This document shows, piece after piece, positions 23,311-34,642 of a stretch of DNA of 64,000 nucleotides (position 1 is the stretch's first letter; every line of letters starts with the position of its first letter). The stretch is from assembly GCA_045837725.1 (NCBI GenBank), contig JBEWZL010000022.1:1-64000 (forward strand), read 5' to 3'. Made by a program: the position numbers and the translations under genes. Under the pieces are notes generated by a model. That model was given only the letters and a program-made list of their open reading frames with translations. It searched no databases and was not told the DNA's origin. This DNA is from Vermamoeba vermiformis. Its lineage: Eukaryota; Tubulinea; Echinamoebida.

Positions 23311-24186
23311 GAACGAATGCGCGCATATCAACTATAGTGGCCTATACTCCTGTAAATACTAATGTAAATATACGAACATTACAACGAAATCAAACCGTTC
23401 AAAACAACTGCAACATCGGTTAGATCCGCCTGTCCAAAAAGGTACGGCAAATCACAAAAATGGTATTAAATTTGCCTATTAAAGTAGTATAGGGCCTATT
23501 AGTTTTCTAACCTTTTTAGTTTGTAGGTGGATTAAAAACCATTCTTCGCTTTCAAATAATTTGGAAATCTGAACAAGCTAAGTATGCCCTTAATAATATA
23601 TTATTATTACAACGGAATTTAAAAATTGCCAAAGTGGCTTCGCGGCATTACAAGCAAAACGAAAAATTAGATTTTTCTTTTTCAGCCGCAGCGACGAATT
23701 TAAAATTTAGTTAATACAGGCTTACTTGAAAGTATATCAATTGTTAAACTATTTATATCATTTTGTTTTTGTTCTCGTCGCGCTAATTATTATCAAAAAA
23801 ATACGGATACTTCTTTAAATTGAGCTTTACGATCGCTCTCTATCTTAAGTAGCGTAACAAGTCAAGAGGATATATATTGGTCCAAGCATCAGTATATTGG
23901 GCACACGCGTTGGCCCGTAAAAAACCCACGCAAAAACAAACTTGCCAAATTTAGAAATTGCACTTATTTTTTGATCCAAAAAAACATGAGTACTGAAAGC
24001 TCTTTCTCAATCAAACATGATCGATCACTAGTGCATGACTGATAAATGTACAAGTATAATAGAGTTTCCTCTTATTTTCGCCTGTTGATTTTAGGCGACT
24101 TTGTAACGAGAATTTGAGTTCTGCTTTATTTTCTTCGTAGCTATTTATAATTACGCTCAGTCCGCAACACCTCGCCTTAGTAGAAT
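23311..24186. other. AT-rich intergenic stretch
   Basis: No gene is visible. It holds the 3' region of the Zn2Cys6 gene and the promoter of the first tandem surface protein gene. Confidence 0.6.
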
Positions 24187-25169
24187 ATGAAGATCCTGAT
24201 AGGCATTGTTATCACTATTCTCTGCTTGATCGGCTACACAAGATCCGCAACTCGTCTTTCCGTTTACACGAGCAGCGACTGCTCAAATTCGAGTCTCATT
24301 GGATTTATTAACGCCCCGGCCTTATATCCAGCGGTAATTATGCCACTAAAAATAAGCCTTATAATTATCAAAGATCTTAGTTGTCGGTTTAATGAAAATC
24401 CGACAATTTTTAATTAGAGATAGTACTGTCAGAAAAGAATACTGATTTTTAAACAGGGTAACTATCGCTCGATCGGATGCACACCTTCATCTGACGGACA
24501 ATACTACGATATTAAAAAAGGCCTTGATGAGTTCGATCTTCGATTCTCACCGGTGGATTGGTCTTTCAACTACTTACTAGTAGCATCCATCTCTATTGTG
24601 GGAAGTAGTTGTTCTACTATGGATGAAACTATTGCAGTCACCTACGCAGGTCAGTGTTGTCGTTGATCGGATTTTTGGTTTCCGTTCGGACACAAATCTG
24701 ACTCAAAAATTTAATCATAGTCAAGCCTGATGTTTGCATGAACACCGGACCGTTTTCCGTGGCCGAACTAGACAACGCTACCTCGTCAATTAAGTTTCCT
24801 TCATGTGTAGCAAACGCTTCCGATATCGTCCTCGCGGATATTTTCGGATGTGCCGTACAATCATTCAGCATGCAGAACGCCACGTGTGCGCCAGACACAA
24901 ATAATAATCTTTACCTTGGATTCTTTTGTTCCCCGCCTCCCACCGCTCCCGTAACTACAACAGTCCCAAGCACCGAACCCGCCGTCGATCCCAACACTCC
25001 CGGAACAGCTCCGACCATGACTCCAACCACAACTCCCATTAGTGGCCCTATTAGTATCCCTACCAATGTTCCTGCTGCCGTGACAACGCCGGCTAAGGTA
25101 TCATCAGCCTCGTTGACTTCATTATCTGTTGTTAGTGCTTCTGTCGTCGTTTTTAGTTTATTCTTGTAA
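24187..25169 (+). CDS. Secreted Cys-rich GPI protein, tandem copy A
   Basis: Three exons (24187-24333, 24457-24649, 24721-25169) give 262 residues. A signal peptide ends near YTRSATRLSVYTSSDC. The mature part has eight cysteines kept in all three copies (SDCS, IGCTPS, SSCS, VCMNTGP, SCVA, GCAVQS, TCAPD, FFCSP) and blocks SIGCTPSSDGQYYDI and DEFDLRFSP. A Pro/Thr-rich stalk with PISGPISIP-type units leads to a hydrophobic tail (ASLTSLSVVSASVVVFSLFL), a GPI signal. No known domain is recognised. The longest stalk and most divergent flanks make this the oldest of the three. Likely a surface coat or recognition protein. Confidence 0.85.
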
Positions 25170-25456
25170 AAGAGGTAATGGAGTGGATGAACTCCCTAAC
25201 CAGCTGATATTATAAAGTGGTTTTAATTTGTTTATTTTTTTGCTCCAGATTTAACAAACCAAGATCCAGCGTAATTGGCCCATTTAAGGAAAACATGTCT
25301 CCGACCCAATTTTGCAAAAGGAAAATAAGAAAACGGAACTTAACGTTCAATTAGCACCAAAGTTGAACAAGCTCGCAACCAAAATAATAATTGCCTAATT
25401 AAGAATCGATGAAGCAATTCTTTCTGTCATTTTAAGCGATATTTCTATTTTAAATC

Positions 25457-25486
25457 ATGACGCATGACGTATAATAGTATTTGCAT
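25457..25486 (+). promoter_or_regulatory. Conserved upstream box of copy B
   Basis: A 30-bp block, 139 bp before the start codon, contains CATGACGTATAATAGTATTT and two TGACG half-sites. It recurs with one mismatch before copy C, within a longer duplicated promoter. TGACG resembles bZIP/CREB sites. Confidence 0.45.
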
Positions 25487-25595
25487 TGAACGGGTGCGAT
25501 ACCAATGTTGATCCCGATAAATTTCGGAGTTTGCCGTTTGTTTTTTTTTTCGACTCGCATTCTAACCACAACACCTTACATACTATAATTATACT

Positions 25596-26521
25596 ATGAA
25601 AGTTACTATTGTTATTGCTATTCTCTGCTTTATCGGCTACGCAAGATCCGCAACTCGTCTTTCCGTTTACACGAGCAGCGACTGCTCAGATGCGAGTCGC
25701 ATTGGATTTATTAACGTTCCAGCCAGCGTTCCAGGATTGTATTCAGAGGTACGTTGCCAATAATTAATCAACCTTTTTAATAACAATTTTTAAACAGAGA
25801 TAGTACTGTCAGAAAAGAAAACTAAATTATAACGACAGCAAATAATACTCATTTTTTAAACAGAATGACTATCGCTCCATCGGATGCACACCTTCATCTG
25901 ACGGACAATACTATGATATTAAAAAAGGCCTTGATGAGTTCGTTTTGGAATTCTCACTAGATTGGGCTTACGTACTACAAGGATATTTCTCCGCTGTGGG
26001 AAGTGATTGCGTTAATATGGATGAAACTAATGCACTAACCTACGCAGGTAAGTTTTATGTTTCATCGAATTTTTTTCAATCGGATCTGTTTTGTGGCGGA
26101 TACAAATCTAACTCAAAAATTTATCATAGTCAAGCCTGATGTTTGCATGAACTTCGGACCTTTAGCCGTGTCAGAAGCAGACAACAGCACCACTTCATTT
26201 ATGGTTACTTCATGCATAGACGGCGTTGCCCAAATCTTCATCGGGTCAGGTTACGGATGTAGCGTATATTTAAGCATTATGAAGGACGGCACATGTGGAT
26301 CAGACATAGATGATGAGTTTTACGTCTCATTCTTCTGTCCCCAGGCTCCCGCCGCTCCCGGAGCAATAGCTCCGATGATATCGGCTCCTACCGCCAAACC
26401 CATTAGAGCCCCAATTAGTGTTCCTGCTGCCGTGACAACGCCTGCTAGGGCATCTTCAGCTTCATTGACTTCATGCTCGATTGTTGGTGCTGCTGTTGCT
26501 GTTTTCGGTTTGCTCTTGTAA
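25596..26521 (+). CDS. Secreted Cys-rich GPI protein, tandem copy B
   Basis: Three exons (25596-25748, 25864-26047, 26130-26521) give 242 residues, with the same intron positions and phases as copies A and C. A signal peptide (FIGYARSA) is followed by SIGCTPSSDGQYYDI and the eight conserved cysteines. The stalk is shorter and rich in Ala/Pro (KPIRAPISVPAAVTTPARAS). It ends in a GPI-type tail, SIVGAAVAVFGLLL. The first and second exons are almost identical to copy C, whereas the third exon region after VCMN differs strongly, suggesting that the third-exon face varies faster. Confidence 0.85.
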
Positions 26522-26726
26522 GTGCGGATGTGCTCCTAAAAAACAACCCGGATGACAAAACAGCTGTAACAACTTGTTTTCACATAATTTGACGAAAATC
26601 CGCGATCCGGAGTGCAATATTACCAATGCTTGTAACAAACGAACCAAAATAATAATTGCCTAATTAAGAAAAGAATCGATGAAACAATTCTTTCGGTCAT
26701 TTTAAGAAATATTTCTATTTTAATTC

Positions 26727-26756
26727 ATGACGTATGACGTATAATAGTATTTGCAT
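26727..26756 (+). promoter_or_regulatory. Conserved upstream box of copy C
   Basis: Counterpart of the box at 25457, 151 bp before the start codon, with one base different. The flanking 75 bp upstream are also shared, marking the extent of the tandem duplication. Confidence 0.45.
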
Positions 26757-26877
26757 AGAGCGGATGCGATTTTCTAAACCGATGTTGATCCCGATAATTT
26801 TTTGGGTTTTGCCTTTTCGTTTTTTTTCTACTACTAGCATTCTAACCACAACACCTGACGCAGTAAAATTATTTAAT

Positions 26878-27796
26878 ATGAAGATTACGATTTTTATATC
26901 GATTCTCTGCTTTATCGGCTACGCAAGATCCGCAACTCGTCTTTCCGTTTACACGAGCAGCGACTGCTCAAATACGAGTCGCATTGGATTTATTAACGTT
27001 CCAGAAGGCGTTCCAGTATTTTATCCAGAGGTACGTTTGCCAATAATGCCGTTTTAATATAATCAAAGATCAGTTGTCGGTTTGTAAGCCGATAAATTCA
27101 TAACGACAAGTAAATAATACTGATTTTAAAACAGAGTGACTATCGCTCGATCGGATGCACCCCTTCCTCTGACGGGCAATACTACGATATTCAAAAAGGC
27201 CTTGATGAGTTCGTTTTGAAACCCTCACCGGATTGGGCTTACGTACTAACAGGAACTTTCTACGCTGTGGGCAGTGATTGCGTTGACATAGATGAAACTA
27301 ATGCACTCACCTACGCAGGTAAGTTTAATCGTTAATCGAATTTTTTTGGATTCCTTTTTTGGCGGTTACAAATCTGACTCAAAAATTTATCATAGTCAAG
27401 CCTGGTGTTTGCATGAACTACGGACCCTTTGCAGTGTCCCAAGCTGACAACAGTGCATATTCATTTAAGGTTAGTTCTTGCGGTACCGGCGACGTCTTCT
27501 TCGCATCCGGTTACGGATGTAGCGTGCAAGCCATCACTATGCAGGACAACGAGTGTATACCAGACTCTGTGAATAGTATTTACCTCGGATTCTTTTGTCC
27601 CCTGGCTCCCGCTGCACCCGGAGCACCACCAACTCCTCTCACGACCGCTCCTACCGAACCCAATAGTGCCCCTATTAGTGGCCCTTCCAAGGCTCCTGCT
27701 GCCGTGACAACACCCGCTAAGGCATCATCCGCCTCGTTGACTTCATGCTCGATTGTTGGTGCTGCTGCTGTAGCTGTTTTGAATTTGTTCTTGTAA
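26878..27796 (+). CDS. Secreted Cys-rich GPI protein, tandem copy C
   Basis: Three exons (26878-27030, 27135-27318, 27396-27796) give 245 residues. It has the signal peptide, the SIGCTPSSDGQYYDI block, all eight cysteines and a Pro/Ser stalk (PNSAPISGPSKAPAAVTTPA) before a GPI-type tail. Its 5' flank duplicates that of copy B, so B and C arose by the most recent duplication of a unit of about 1.27 kb. Function unknown; see copy A. Confidence 0.85.
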
Positions 27797-28167
27797 CAGC
27801 TGTGGATGTCCTTTGCCTTTTCTTACTATTAGATGTAACGCAATAAGCATCGCAGCTCATTTATAGGCTGTTCACGCATATACATAATAAATAAATATTT
27901 TTAACGTTCCCAGAGCATCTGAATCTCAAATCGATAAATCTATTTTGGTGACTCAACTCGCATCGCGCTAAAGATTATTTTCCAAAAATCTGCGAATATA
28001 TCTAGATAAATTATAATGATTCTCTGTATTAAATAGTGTAACCAGTCACTTCTGCGTTTAAAAACAATTACCGTCGCTAATCGGCGTTACTACTACTTTA
28101 ATAATTTAATTATATGGCATAGTAGTTGTGCTTCAGGCGAAGCTATCGCACTACAAAACACTGCCAG
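27797..28167. other. Intergenic stretch
   Basis: AT-rich, with no gene visible. It separates the tandem surface genes from the fragment and cassette that follow. Confidence 0.5.
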
Positions 28168-28324
28168 CATCAAGGCATTGACTGTAAGTATTATGAATAA
28201 CAAATATAACTGTCACGTGATTACTTCGGTCAAACAAAGTCAAAGTTGCGTTGCACGAGGACGTTTCACTGACGCGATTCTCAACCAGGGCAAGATCAAC
28301 TGGACCAGCAAAGAAGAACTCGAT
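28168..28324 (+). pseudogene. Fragment of the 159-residue protein gene
   Basis: Matches 52263-52428 of the intact gene across the end of exon 1, the whole intron and the start of exon 2 (GKINWTSKEELD). It stops abruptly after that, next to the Y gene of the inverted cassette. Because the intron is retained, the copy came from DNA duplication, not from a spliced transcript. Confidence 0.85.
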
Positions 28325-28360
28325 CTCGGACTTGTTATTTACAGTTTAATTTTACGAGTT

Positions 28361-28809
28361 TTACAAGACCGTTTGTACAAAGAATTTTTTTTGAAGACAC
28401 GGGATCGAAAGAGCGAATTGAACTGGATGGACAAGCGTATTGAAGACTAAAATCCACAGGTATTCTGAAATAATAGAATTCCTGGCATAAACACCATACA
28501 AAGCAAATGAAGTTAGGGCAAGTAAACCAGCAGCCGCAATTCCCGTTCCTATTTAATCGGTGTCATTCGTTAGGGTTTGGATCGGATCCAAAAAAATATA
28601 CTTGACTTACCTACAGTACTGACTATTAATATTGTGCGGTTGTTGTGTAGTACACCGATATGTGCTAGTATTGACGAAGTGACTAACCAAACTGCAGGAC
28701 CAATAAGGGGAACATAACCAATAAAGAGCAACAAGATCGAGAAGAAGAGACATCCGATAGAGACACCGAATAGTGCTCGATGCAAATGATTTGTTGGAAA
28801 GAGCGACAT
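28361..28809 (-). CDS. Y protein: four-helix membrane protein (cassette copy 1)
   Basis: Two exons (28611-28809, 28361-28548) give 128 residues. It starts MSLFPTNHLHRALFGVSIGC. There are four hydrophobic helices: ALFGVSIGCLFFSILLLFIG, PAVWLVTSSILAHIGVL, the segment over the splice (ILIVSTV then GIAAAGLLALTSFALYGVY) and the last around FNTLVHPVQFALSIPCL. The basic tail is QKKFFVQTVL. Intron position and phase equal those of the copy at 45751. No family recognised; tetraspan topology only. Confidence 0.8.
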
Positions 28810-29098
28810 TGACGACTAAGACTGCTTAATTACGAGCAAGATCCTTTTGTTTTTATTGGGGCCCAATAGAAGGTCCCGTCCGACCGAATTTCATGTTTTT
28901 TTACTTTGCGGACAATTTTGGAATTTCGATTTTATTATAACGGATTTCATTCAGTTACCAATCTTAAGCAGCTCTTGCCTTCATAATGGTTTAGGGACAG
29001 TCGAAAAAGCGAATTATATTTTGCCGATTTGACGAGTGCAGTATATTATTAAATAAAAGAGTATAATATAATAATAGCGTAGATTTCGTCGACCTGAT

Positions 29099-30453
29099 TT
29101 ACAAGTCCATGTTGTCCCCCAAATCGCAGACCAAGCGTCCGCCTTGAATTTCGGGCCATGGGTGAGGTGTTACCAAATAAATGACAGTATCTCGATCATC
29201 ACCTTTAGGCAGTGGCAATTTGCCTCCAAATCGTTGAAAGCGTTCGTACACACATCGCTCTTTTGGTGGCATTCGAGCGAGTTTTTCTTTCTCGTGCCTC
29301 TCTTTTGTTGCTGCTTCGCTCTCTTCTATTTGTTGTTCAAGTTGAGCATCGGTCGGTTTCGTAGCGAGTTTTTCTGCGGGAACGGATCCTTCTTTTTTTG
29401 ATTTTTCTTCTTGGAAATTTTTCTGAACTTTTTCTTCGCGCGGCTCTTCTTCGTTTCTCTTTTCGCTACCGTCCTCGTCTTCATCCTCCTCCTCATTATT
29501 TTCGTCTTCCTCCTCTTCTTCCTCTTCTTCGCAAGATCGAGATACTTCGCCAAAAAAAATAGTTTCGTCGCCCTTCAACCAAGCCTTGCTGCGTACAATA
29601 AGATGACCTTCTCCAAATAAATCGTTGGTAAATTTGTAATCTCCCCTTTTACCGCATCCTGGGTAGACAGTACGATCAGATCGGGATCGAGTAAAACTTA
29701 AAATATTGCTTACCCTCTACATGGGCGTACCAAAACGCATCGCCAAAGAAATCGATGCAAAAGTCAATGCAGCCACCTTCCCAATACGGGCACCACCTCC
29801 CACTATCATTGAAGAGGTAATCCTTGCCTTTGAACGCCAAGATCCGCTGGAGATACGTAGCAGGCGCGATGTGCGTAGTGTCGTTAAAGGCTATTGGCGT
29901 AGTGTCTTGTTCAAACTCTGTTTGGTAGTTCTTAAAGTTCGTTGAGTACCCAACATTATCCTCACTATAATAGAAGTTGTCCGATCCAAAAATTCTGCGA
30001 AACTGAACGAGAATTAAATTCGGGCCGTAAAGGACAGCATCAGTAGCTGCGATTTGAGAAATATATATAGCTTACAATTTTAGGTCTTCGATGTAGGGTA
30101 TTGCGAGGAACAAAGGATGATCAGTATTCACAGGGCAGTACGAAGCTGAATTTTTTTCTGGGAAGAGTAATGACGGAAAGACCTCCAATATTGATGTCTT
30201 TAAGGGATATATATATTCAGCATCCGAGTCCATTGAATCGTGAGAGTTTGAAGCCGAATCAGATTGATCAGTACCGCGTTTCATTTCGCTCGTTTTTATC
30301 TTCTTTGGTGGTGAAGAGGATAGATCTTCAGTATCCTATAATACAAAGGTTATATATTAAAATGGTTAGAATTACCGACAAATAAATAGAGGCGGCGCTA
30401 ACCTCACACTTTCTTTTCATTCCAGCAGATGTGGTCTCTCGTTCACTAGACAT
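29099..30453 (-). CDS. X protein: acidic coiled-coil protein (cassette copy 1)
   Basis: Four exons (30403-30453, 30076-30335, 29714-29994, 29099-29658) give 383 residues with all phases consistent. The N-terminus is charged, with a basic nuclear-signal-like patch (KRKCE, SSPPKKIKTSE). Next comes a conserved globular part (LEVFPSLLFPEKNSASYCPV, FGSDNF, FGDAFWYAHVEG, LFGEGHLIVRSKAWLKGDE). Then there is a long Glu-rich, Lys-rich coil and a conserved C-terminal block (RMPPKERCVYERFQRFGG, LPLPKGDDRDT). No known domain recognised. The third-exon acceptor is ambiguous: a nearer AG would add about 20 plausible residues but breaks frame. Confidence 0.75.
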
Positions 30454-31778
30454 TTCGGTCGGTCGGGTAATTGACTTATGTACTTGTTTGTGCTTGTAAT
30501 CGTTAAAAAACGCAGGCCGTAACAGTTCGAGACACGTGATTGTTCAACGAAAATACCCCCGTGCGCACGCCCTGTCTTCTGTCAAATACGGCAAATGTAC
30601 ATTACAGTCACATTAATGTAAAGTAATTATATATATTAATCCAGCAGGTAATTAGCAATCGGCGCACTGCCGTCGGATTGTGTTTGGATGAGAAATATTG
30701 CGCAGTTATTTTGCGCGTAATTATGACAACGATAGTTTATTACCCTGGAATATTATGAATAATATAAGTGGTATATATATTTTACCAGCCGGAACAAATT
30801 AATTTGGGATAATCTTTTGTTAGATTTGAATCTACCACCGCGAATGCCGGACTTGTAGCAACTGTGTAAATCTAATATCGTAAAATAAATAAATAAGATC
30901 ACGCACTTGGATAAATGTGTTGTAGTGCACGATTATGGTCGCAATCACAATTAAAAAAAAAGCGCCAAAATCTTCTTTTTCAACATTACGACCTTCTGTA
31001 GGCAACAAGCAGAGATAGACAGTGACTACATAGAAAATTCGATTAAAATTGAGACTGGAAGCACGTTCAATATTTGTGTTTAAATTTAAATTCACTGGCG
31101 AGAAAATACGTAAGTGTTATACTTATTCACTTATTATAATAATTAACAAGGCCTATTGATTTTGCTCATATCGTCTGTTGCAGATCTGGATCTAATTTTC
31201 ATTTTTGTTTTCATCATGAAGCATTAGTTGTCTCAAGTGAAAAGTTGCAACTTTTCACTGTTACAACCTTTTCAAGCTTGCTTTCATGTGAATATTAAGC
31301 ATTACGATTTTAAAAATTCAAGTAAGGACCTAGTTTGCCCGAAATGATTTTAGTTTGATAAAAAATCTGCGCTATTAGTCGAATTAATTACGGATGTGAC
31401 GATCTGATCAAAAAATGCCGCAACTTTGCCTGACCTATTGAGCGGAGTGCTTCCGACAATCGACAAGATACTTAAACCAATAAAACAGCCTAATGACGGT
31501 TGTTTCAGGGTCCTTGTACCATTATTGCCGCAATAATTTCCCGATAAATTTTATCTTCTCAAAAATAATTTTTGTAGCTGCGTTGCAAATTGTTCCGGTT
31601 AGAATCAAGATCAAGCACATATGTCGCGAGTTTCAACTAGATCTACATTTGTATGTCCAAAAATTTTAAGTAGATGTGACACGACGATGTCACAAAACGT
31701 CAAAAAATGCGAAAAAATCATTTTTAAATCGCCAGACGAGAAGATAACAACACAAGCTTCTATTATATATTTAAGAAG
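30454..31778. other. Intergenic stretch with duplicated promoter
   Basis: The first 500 bp are the duplicated upstream region of X. The remainder holds no supported gene. A 24-bp perfect palindrome lies at 31236-31259. Confidence 0.55.
31236..31259. repeat. Perfect 24-bp palindrome
   Basis: AGTGAAAAGTTG is followed directly by its reverse complement CAACTTTTCACT with no spacer. It lies about 520 bp before the start codon at 31779, in non-coding DNA. Confidence 0.8.
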
Positions 31779-32853
31779 ATGTGTAGTGATGTTTCATCGG
31801 TCCGCAGAGCTATTGTGGCCCTTTCTGCAATCTTGATCTTCTTCGATCTGACGACTTTGCTTCTTTATAGCAAAGTTAAGCCGCTTAGTGCAGCGGTATT
31901 TGTATTATTTATGTTTTCTAATGTTTCTTCAATTATTGGAGCCGTTAATGCGTCCATTTTGGCAACTGCAATTGGATACCTCGGTTATTTCGGATGGATC
32001 TTCTACCAAATATTTTTTACAGCTACAGCATTCACCAACTTATTATTTTCAAACACGACAGGCCAATCACTTAACTTGGCAGTCATTATTGTCATTGTCA
32101 CGATTGCTCTTGCAGAAATACTTGTATTAATCATTCTATGCGTTCTCAATATGAAATTATTGCGAGAATTAATCCAAAAAAACAAAAAAGAATCGACATT
32201 GGCCTTCAGACTCAGATGGCGCACCTTGGAAGTTAGTGGATTAAGCATGGCCATTGCATTTGTGCTTATCAACGTGTTTGTTTTCAATAATGCTCAAGAA
32301 TATGCATACATCTATATTTTCCAAGCAGGTATGTCTAAGTTAGCGTCGAATAGTTCCTAATGTTTGAAGAACTTTCCGATCGGCTCACAAGTGTCAATTT
32401 ACAACATAGCTAATTCTATTTTTATTTGTTTGGAACCTAATGTCACTGTCTTATACGCATTTATCGGAAATCAATCATGCCTAAGCGAATTTATTTTGAT
32501 TTTTTGGTTCTTGCTGATCGCTTTCTATTTTAGCGATTTCAATTCTGGCCGGCGCTAGCGCAGCTCGTCGCAATGCAGGGTGTTTGATGCTTTCAGGATT
32601 GTTATTAATCGCAACGCTCATTCCAACGATTTTTGGATTCATTTTCTCATCTTCCTCGATCACCTGGGAGGTCTACTGGCACGCGCTTCTCACCTTGATA
32701 TTGCTTATAGTCAGCTTAGTATTGCAAGTAGTCCTTATTGTGCTCAGTTTCTTGCAATTCGCGGCCATTGGCTTCCATCCGTTACCTTCGCAAACTCTTT
32801 CTTACATGGAACTTGATGCCCAGCAAATCCTTTGGGAAAAGAACGACTTGTAA
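31779..32853 (+). CDS. Seven-helix membrane protein of unknown family
   Basis: Two exons (31779-32328, 32534-32853) give 289 residues. The hydrophobic segments include AIVALSAILIFFDLTTLLLY, AAVFVLFMFSNVSSIIGAV, LAVIIVIVTIALAEILVLII, LSMAIAFVLINVFVF, LMLSGLLLIATLIPTIFGFI and LLTLILLIVSLVLQVVLIVL, about seven in all. The loops are short and basic (KLLRELIQKNKKES between helices 4 and 5). No signature residues of a known receptor or transporter are visible. The intron (205 nt) is long for this window. The gene is convergent with the F-box/LRR gene at 33023. Confidence 0.75.
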
Positions 32854-33022
32854 CATTTCAATGTAATAAACCTAGTTAGCGATTTTTAAGAGTCTTTGGC
32901 GTTAGTACAAGATTAGATGCGTTTTTTGAGCGGATCGGATGCGCTCGAAGAGGGGATTAAGTTTATTTCGCAATGTGAGATGCTTTGTAATATTAAATAA
33001 TATTTAATATTTAATTGCGTTC

Positions 33023-34561
33023 CTACAAATCATCGCTGTCGAGAATCAGGACATGACTATCGGGCGGAAACAATTTTTTCTTAATTTCGCGTTTGGTCAG
33101 ATCCATGTCAATTGTTTCGAAGAAAAAGCTATTTAAATTCTTGAGCTTCGTTATAAGATCTCTAAACTCTTCAATTGGCGTATGATTATAATTGGCATAA
33201 ATTCTTAACGACTGCAAGTCTGTCATCACCGTTAATTCTTCGAAATTGCTGTAATAATCTAATTCGAGCTCATTCAACGTTGTTAATTGCGCTATTCTTT
33301 TGAACATTCGCTGCTGCAATAGTGACGCGTCATTTGGGCTCATAATGTTCAATCGATTCGAGAAACTGAGCAACAAACACCTTAGTTTTGAGCACGCTGT
33401 TAATTTATCGAACTTGCTGTCCATTTCGAACCCAGTCAACACCGCTTTTTCCAAATTTGGAAGGTGTCTTAGCTGATCCAAAACATCGTCATCTTTCACA
33501 CCCGCAGTACTGACAGAAATTGTCTTTAATCGTTGAAATCTCGCCAAGTAATTGATATTTTGATCGGTAATTGTGGTGTCTAAAAATGTCAATCCTGTCA
33601 AGTTGTCAAACTGCAGTGGCAAACTTGTCGATGATTTCAATACTTCCAAATGCGGTAATTTTGAAATCATAGCCAAACTAGTCACACTCGATGACATTCT
33701 ATTCACTGAAACAAGCAAATTAAGTGCGGTCAGCTGTGACATTTGGCTGACAGGTGTCATCAAAGTCGGTAGATCTTTCCCGTTCTTCACTGCCAAAGAT
33801 TTAACGTTCGTCAAAGTGGTCAAAAAGTTCCACGGGTCGTTTGCATTAAATTTATCTTGATCAAATATCTTTAATTTGATAAGATTGCTTAAGCTGGTCA
33901 GTTTCGCTGTGAATTCGTTTGGTGCTGCTGTCACGCTTAATCGCGTCAACTTGCTCAGTGTTAGTACTTCGTTTAATGTATGAAGGTGATCACAATCCCC
34001 TTTAATTGTTAAACTTCTTAGCGCTGAAAGTTTGCTTGGGCTGATCTGATCTACACAAAAAGCAGGTTAGGTACCAAAAATGAATATACATCGTTGAGAA
34101 TAAGCAAACCTTCTTCGCATAACCAAAGACTTCCTATTTTTAGTTTTGTTAGACGAGTAGCCGTGTTGCATATCGTTGCAGGCTCATTTCCCGTTGGTAA
34201 CAACCACGATGAAGAAAGCTCAAGAAGGCCATCGCTGAACTTCTCAATAAGCTGTACTAAACGGATTTCTTCGTTGTGTTCGTTAGTGTATAGTCTAGTC
34301 ACCGAACGACGAGCTAGCTGTTTAAACTTTTTGCAGATCCTCTCTAATCTGGTAACGAAGTCAATATAAAATGAATTGCAAGAAGATTTATCTTATATAT
34401 TGCCGAATGTACAATTTCGAGCCAAGGATTCATTTTTTTGAATTTTTTGAGTCCATATTTTTTTTCGATCGGATTTACCTGACAATTTCTTTCCATTTGA
34501 GCCGTTTAAATATAACCTCCAATAGTTCTATTGGAAAGTCGAGTATATTTTTTACATCCAT
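33023..34561 (-). CDS. F-box protein with leucine-rich repeats
   Basis: Three exons (34479-34561, 34110-34348, 33023-34050) give 449 residues. The N-terminus is MDVKNILDFPIELLEVIFKR, a good F-box, followed by KLKWKEI-type spacing. The rest is LRR: LTSLSNLIKLKIFDQ, LTTLTNVKSLAVKNG, LSQLTALNLLVS-like units, LPHLEVLKSSTS, LTTLNELELDYY. The start is the last ATG before the F-box. An upstream in-frame ATG would run into the divergent gene, whose start codon is only 81 bp away. Likely SCF substrate receptor, related to the gene at 1183-2902. Confidence 0.82.
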
Positions 34562-34642
34562 TCGCGAGACTTGTAATAAATATGAATCTGGTTGGTTGTT
34601 TGAACGGCAAGATATTTTCACCATTAATTTTTTATTCGCTCG

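Larger units (their letters stand above)
28361..30950 (-). repeat. Inverted duplication, arm 1
   Basis: Carries genes X and Y on the minus strand, plus about 500 bp of conserved non-coding DNA upstream of X. Matches 43286-46208 in opposite orientation, with exon structure kept throughout. Divergence is moderate (many substitutions and small indels), so the duplication is not recent. Confidence 0.85.

Noticed and set aside
29411-29620. Hydrophobic open frame opposite the acidic coil of X (and its counterpart at 44768-44974)
   Set aside because: It is the complement of GAA/GAG repeats, giving Leu/Phe/Ser runs; the acidic frame is conserved and spliced, this one is not.
29099-30453. X as a SET-domain methyltransferase
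   Set aside because: LFGEGRLIVRSKAWLKGEE recalls the start of a SET domain, but the NHxC and later motifs are absent.
30820-30850. tRNA-like TTTGAATC motif
   Set aside because: No cloverleaf arms can be formed around it. No tRNA, rRNA or CRISPR array was seen anywhere in the window.
31621-31836. Short open frame before the seven-helix gene
   Set aside because: Overlaps the start of the membrane protein in another frame and has no features.
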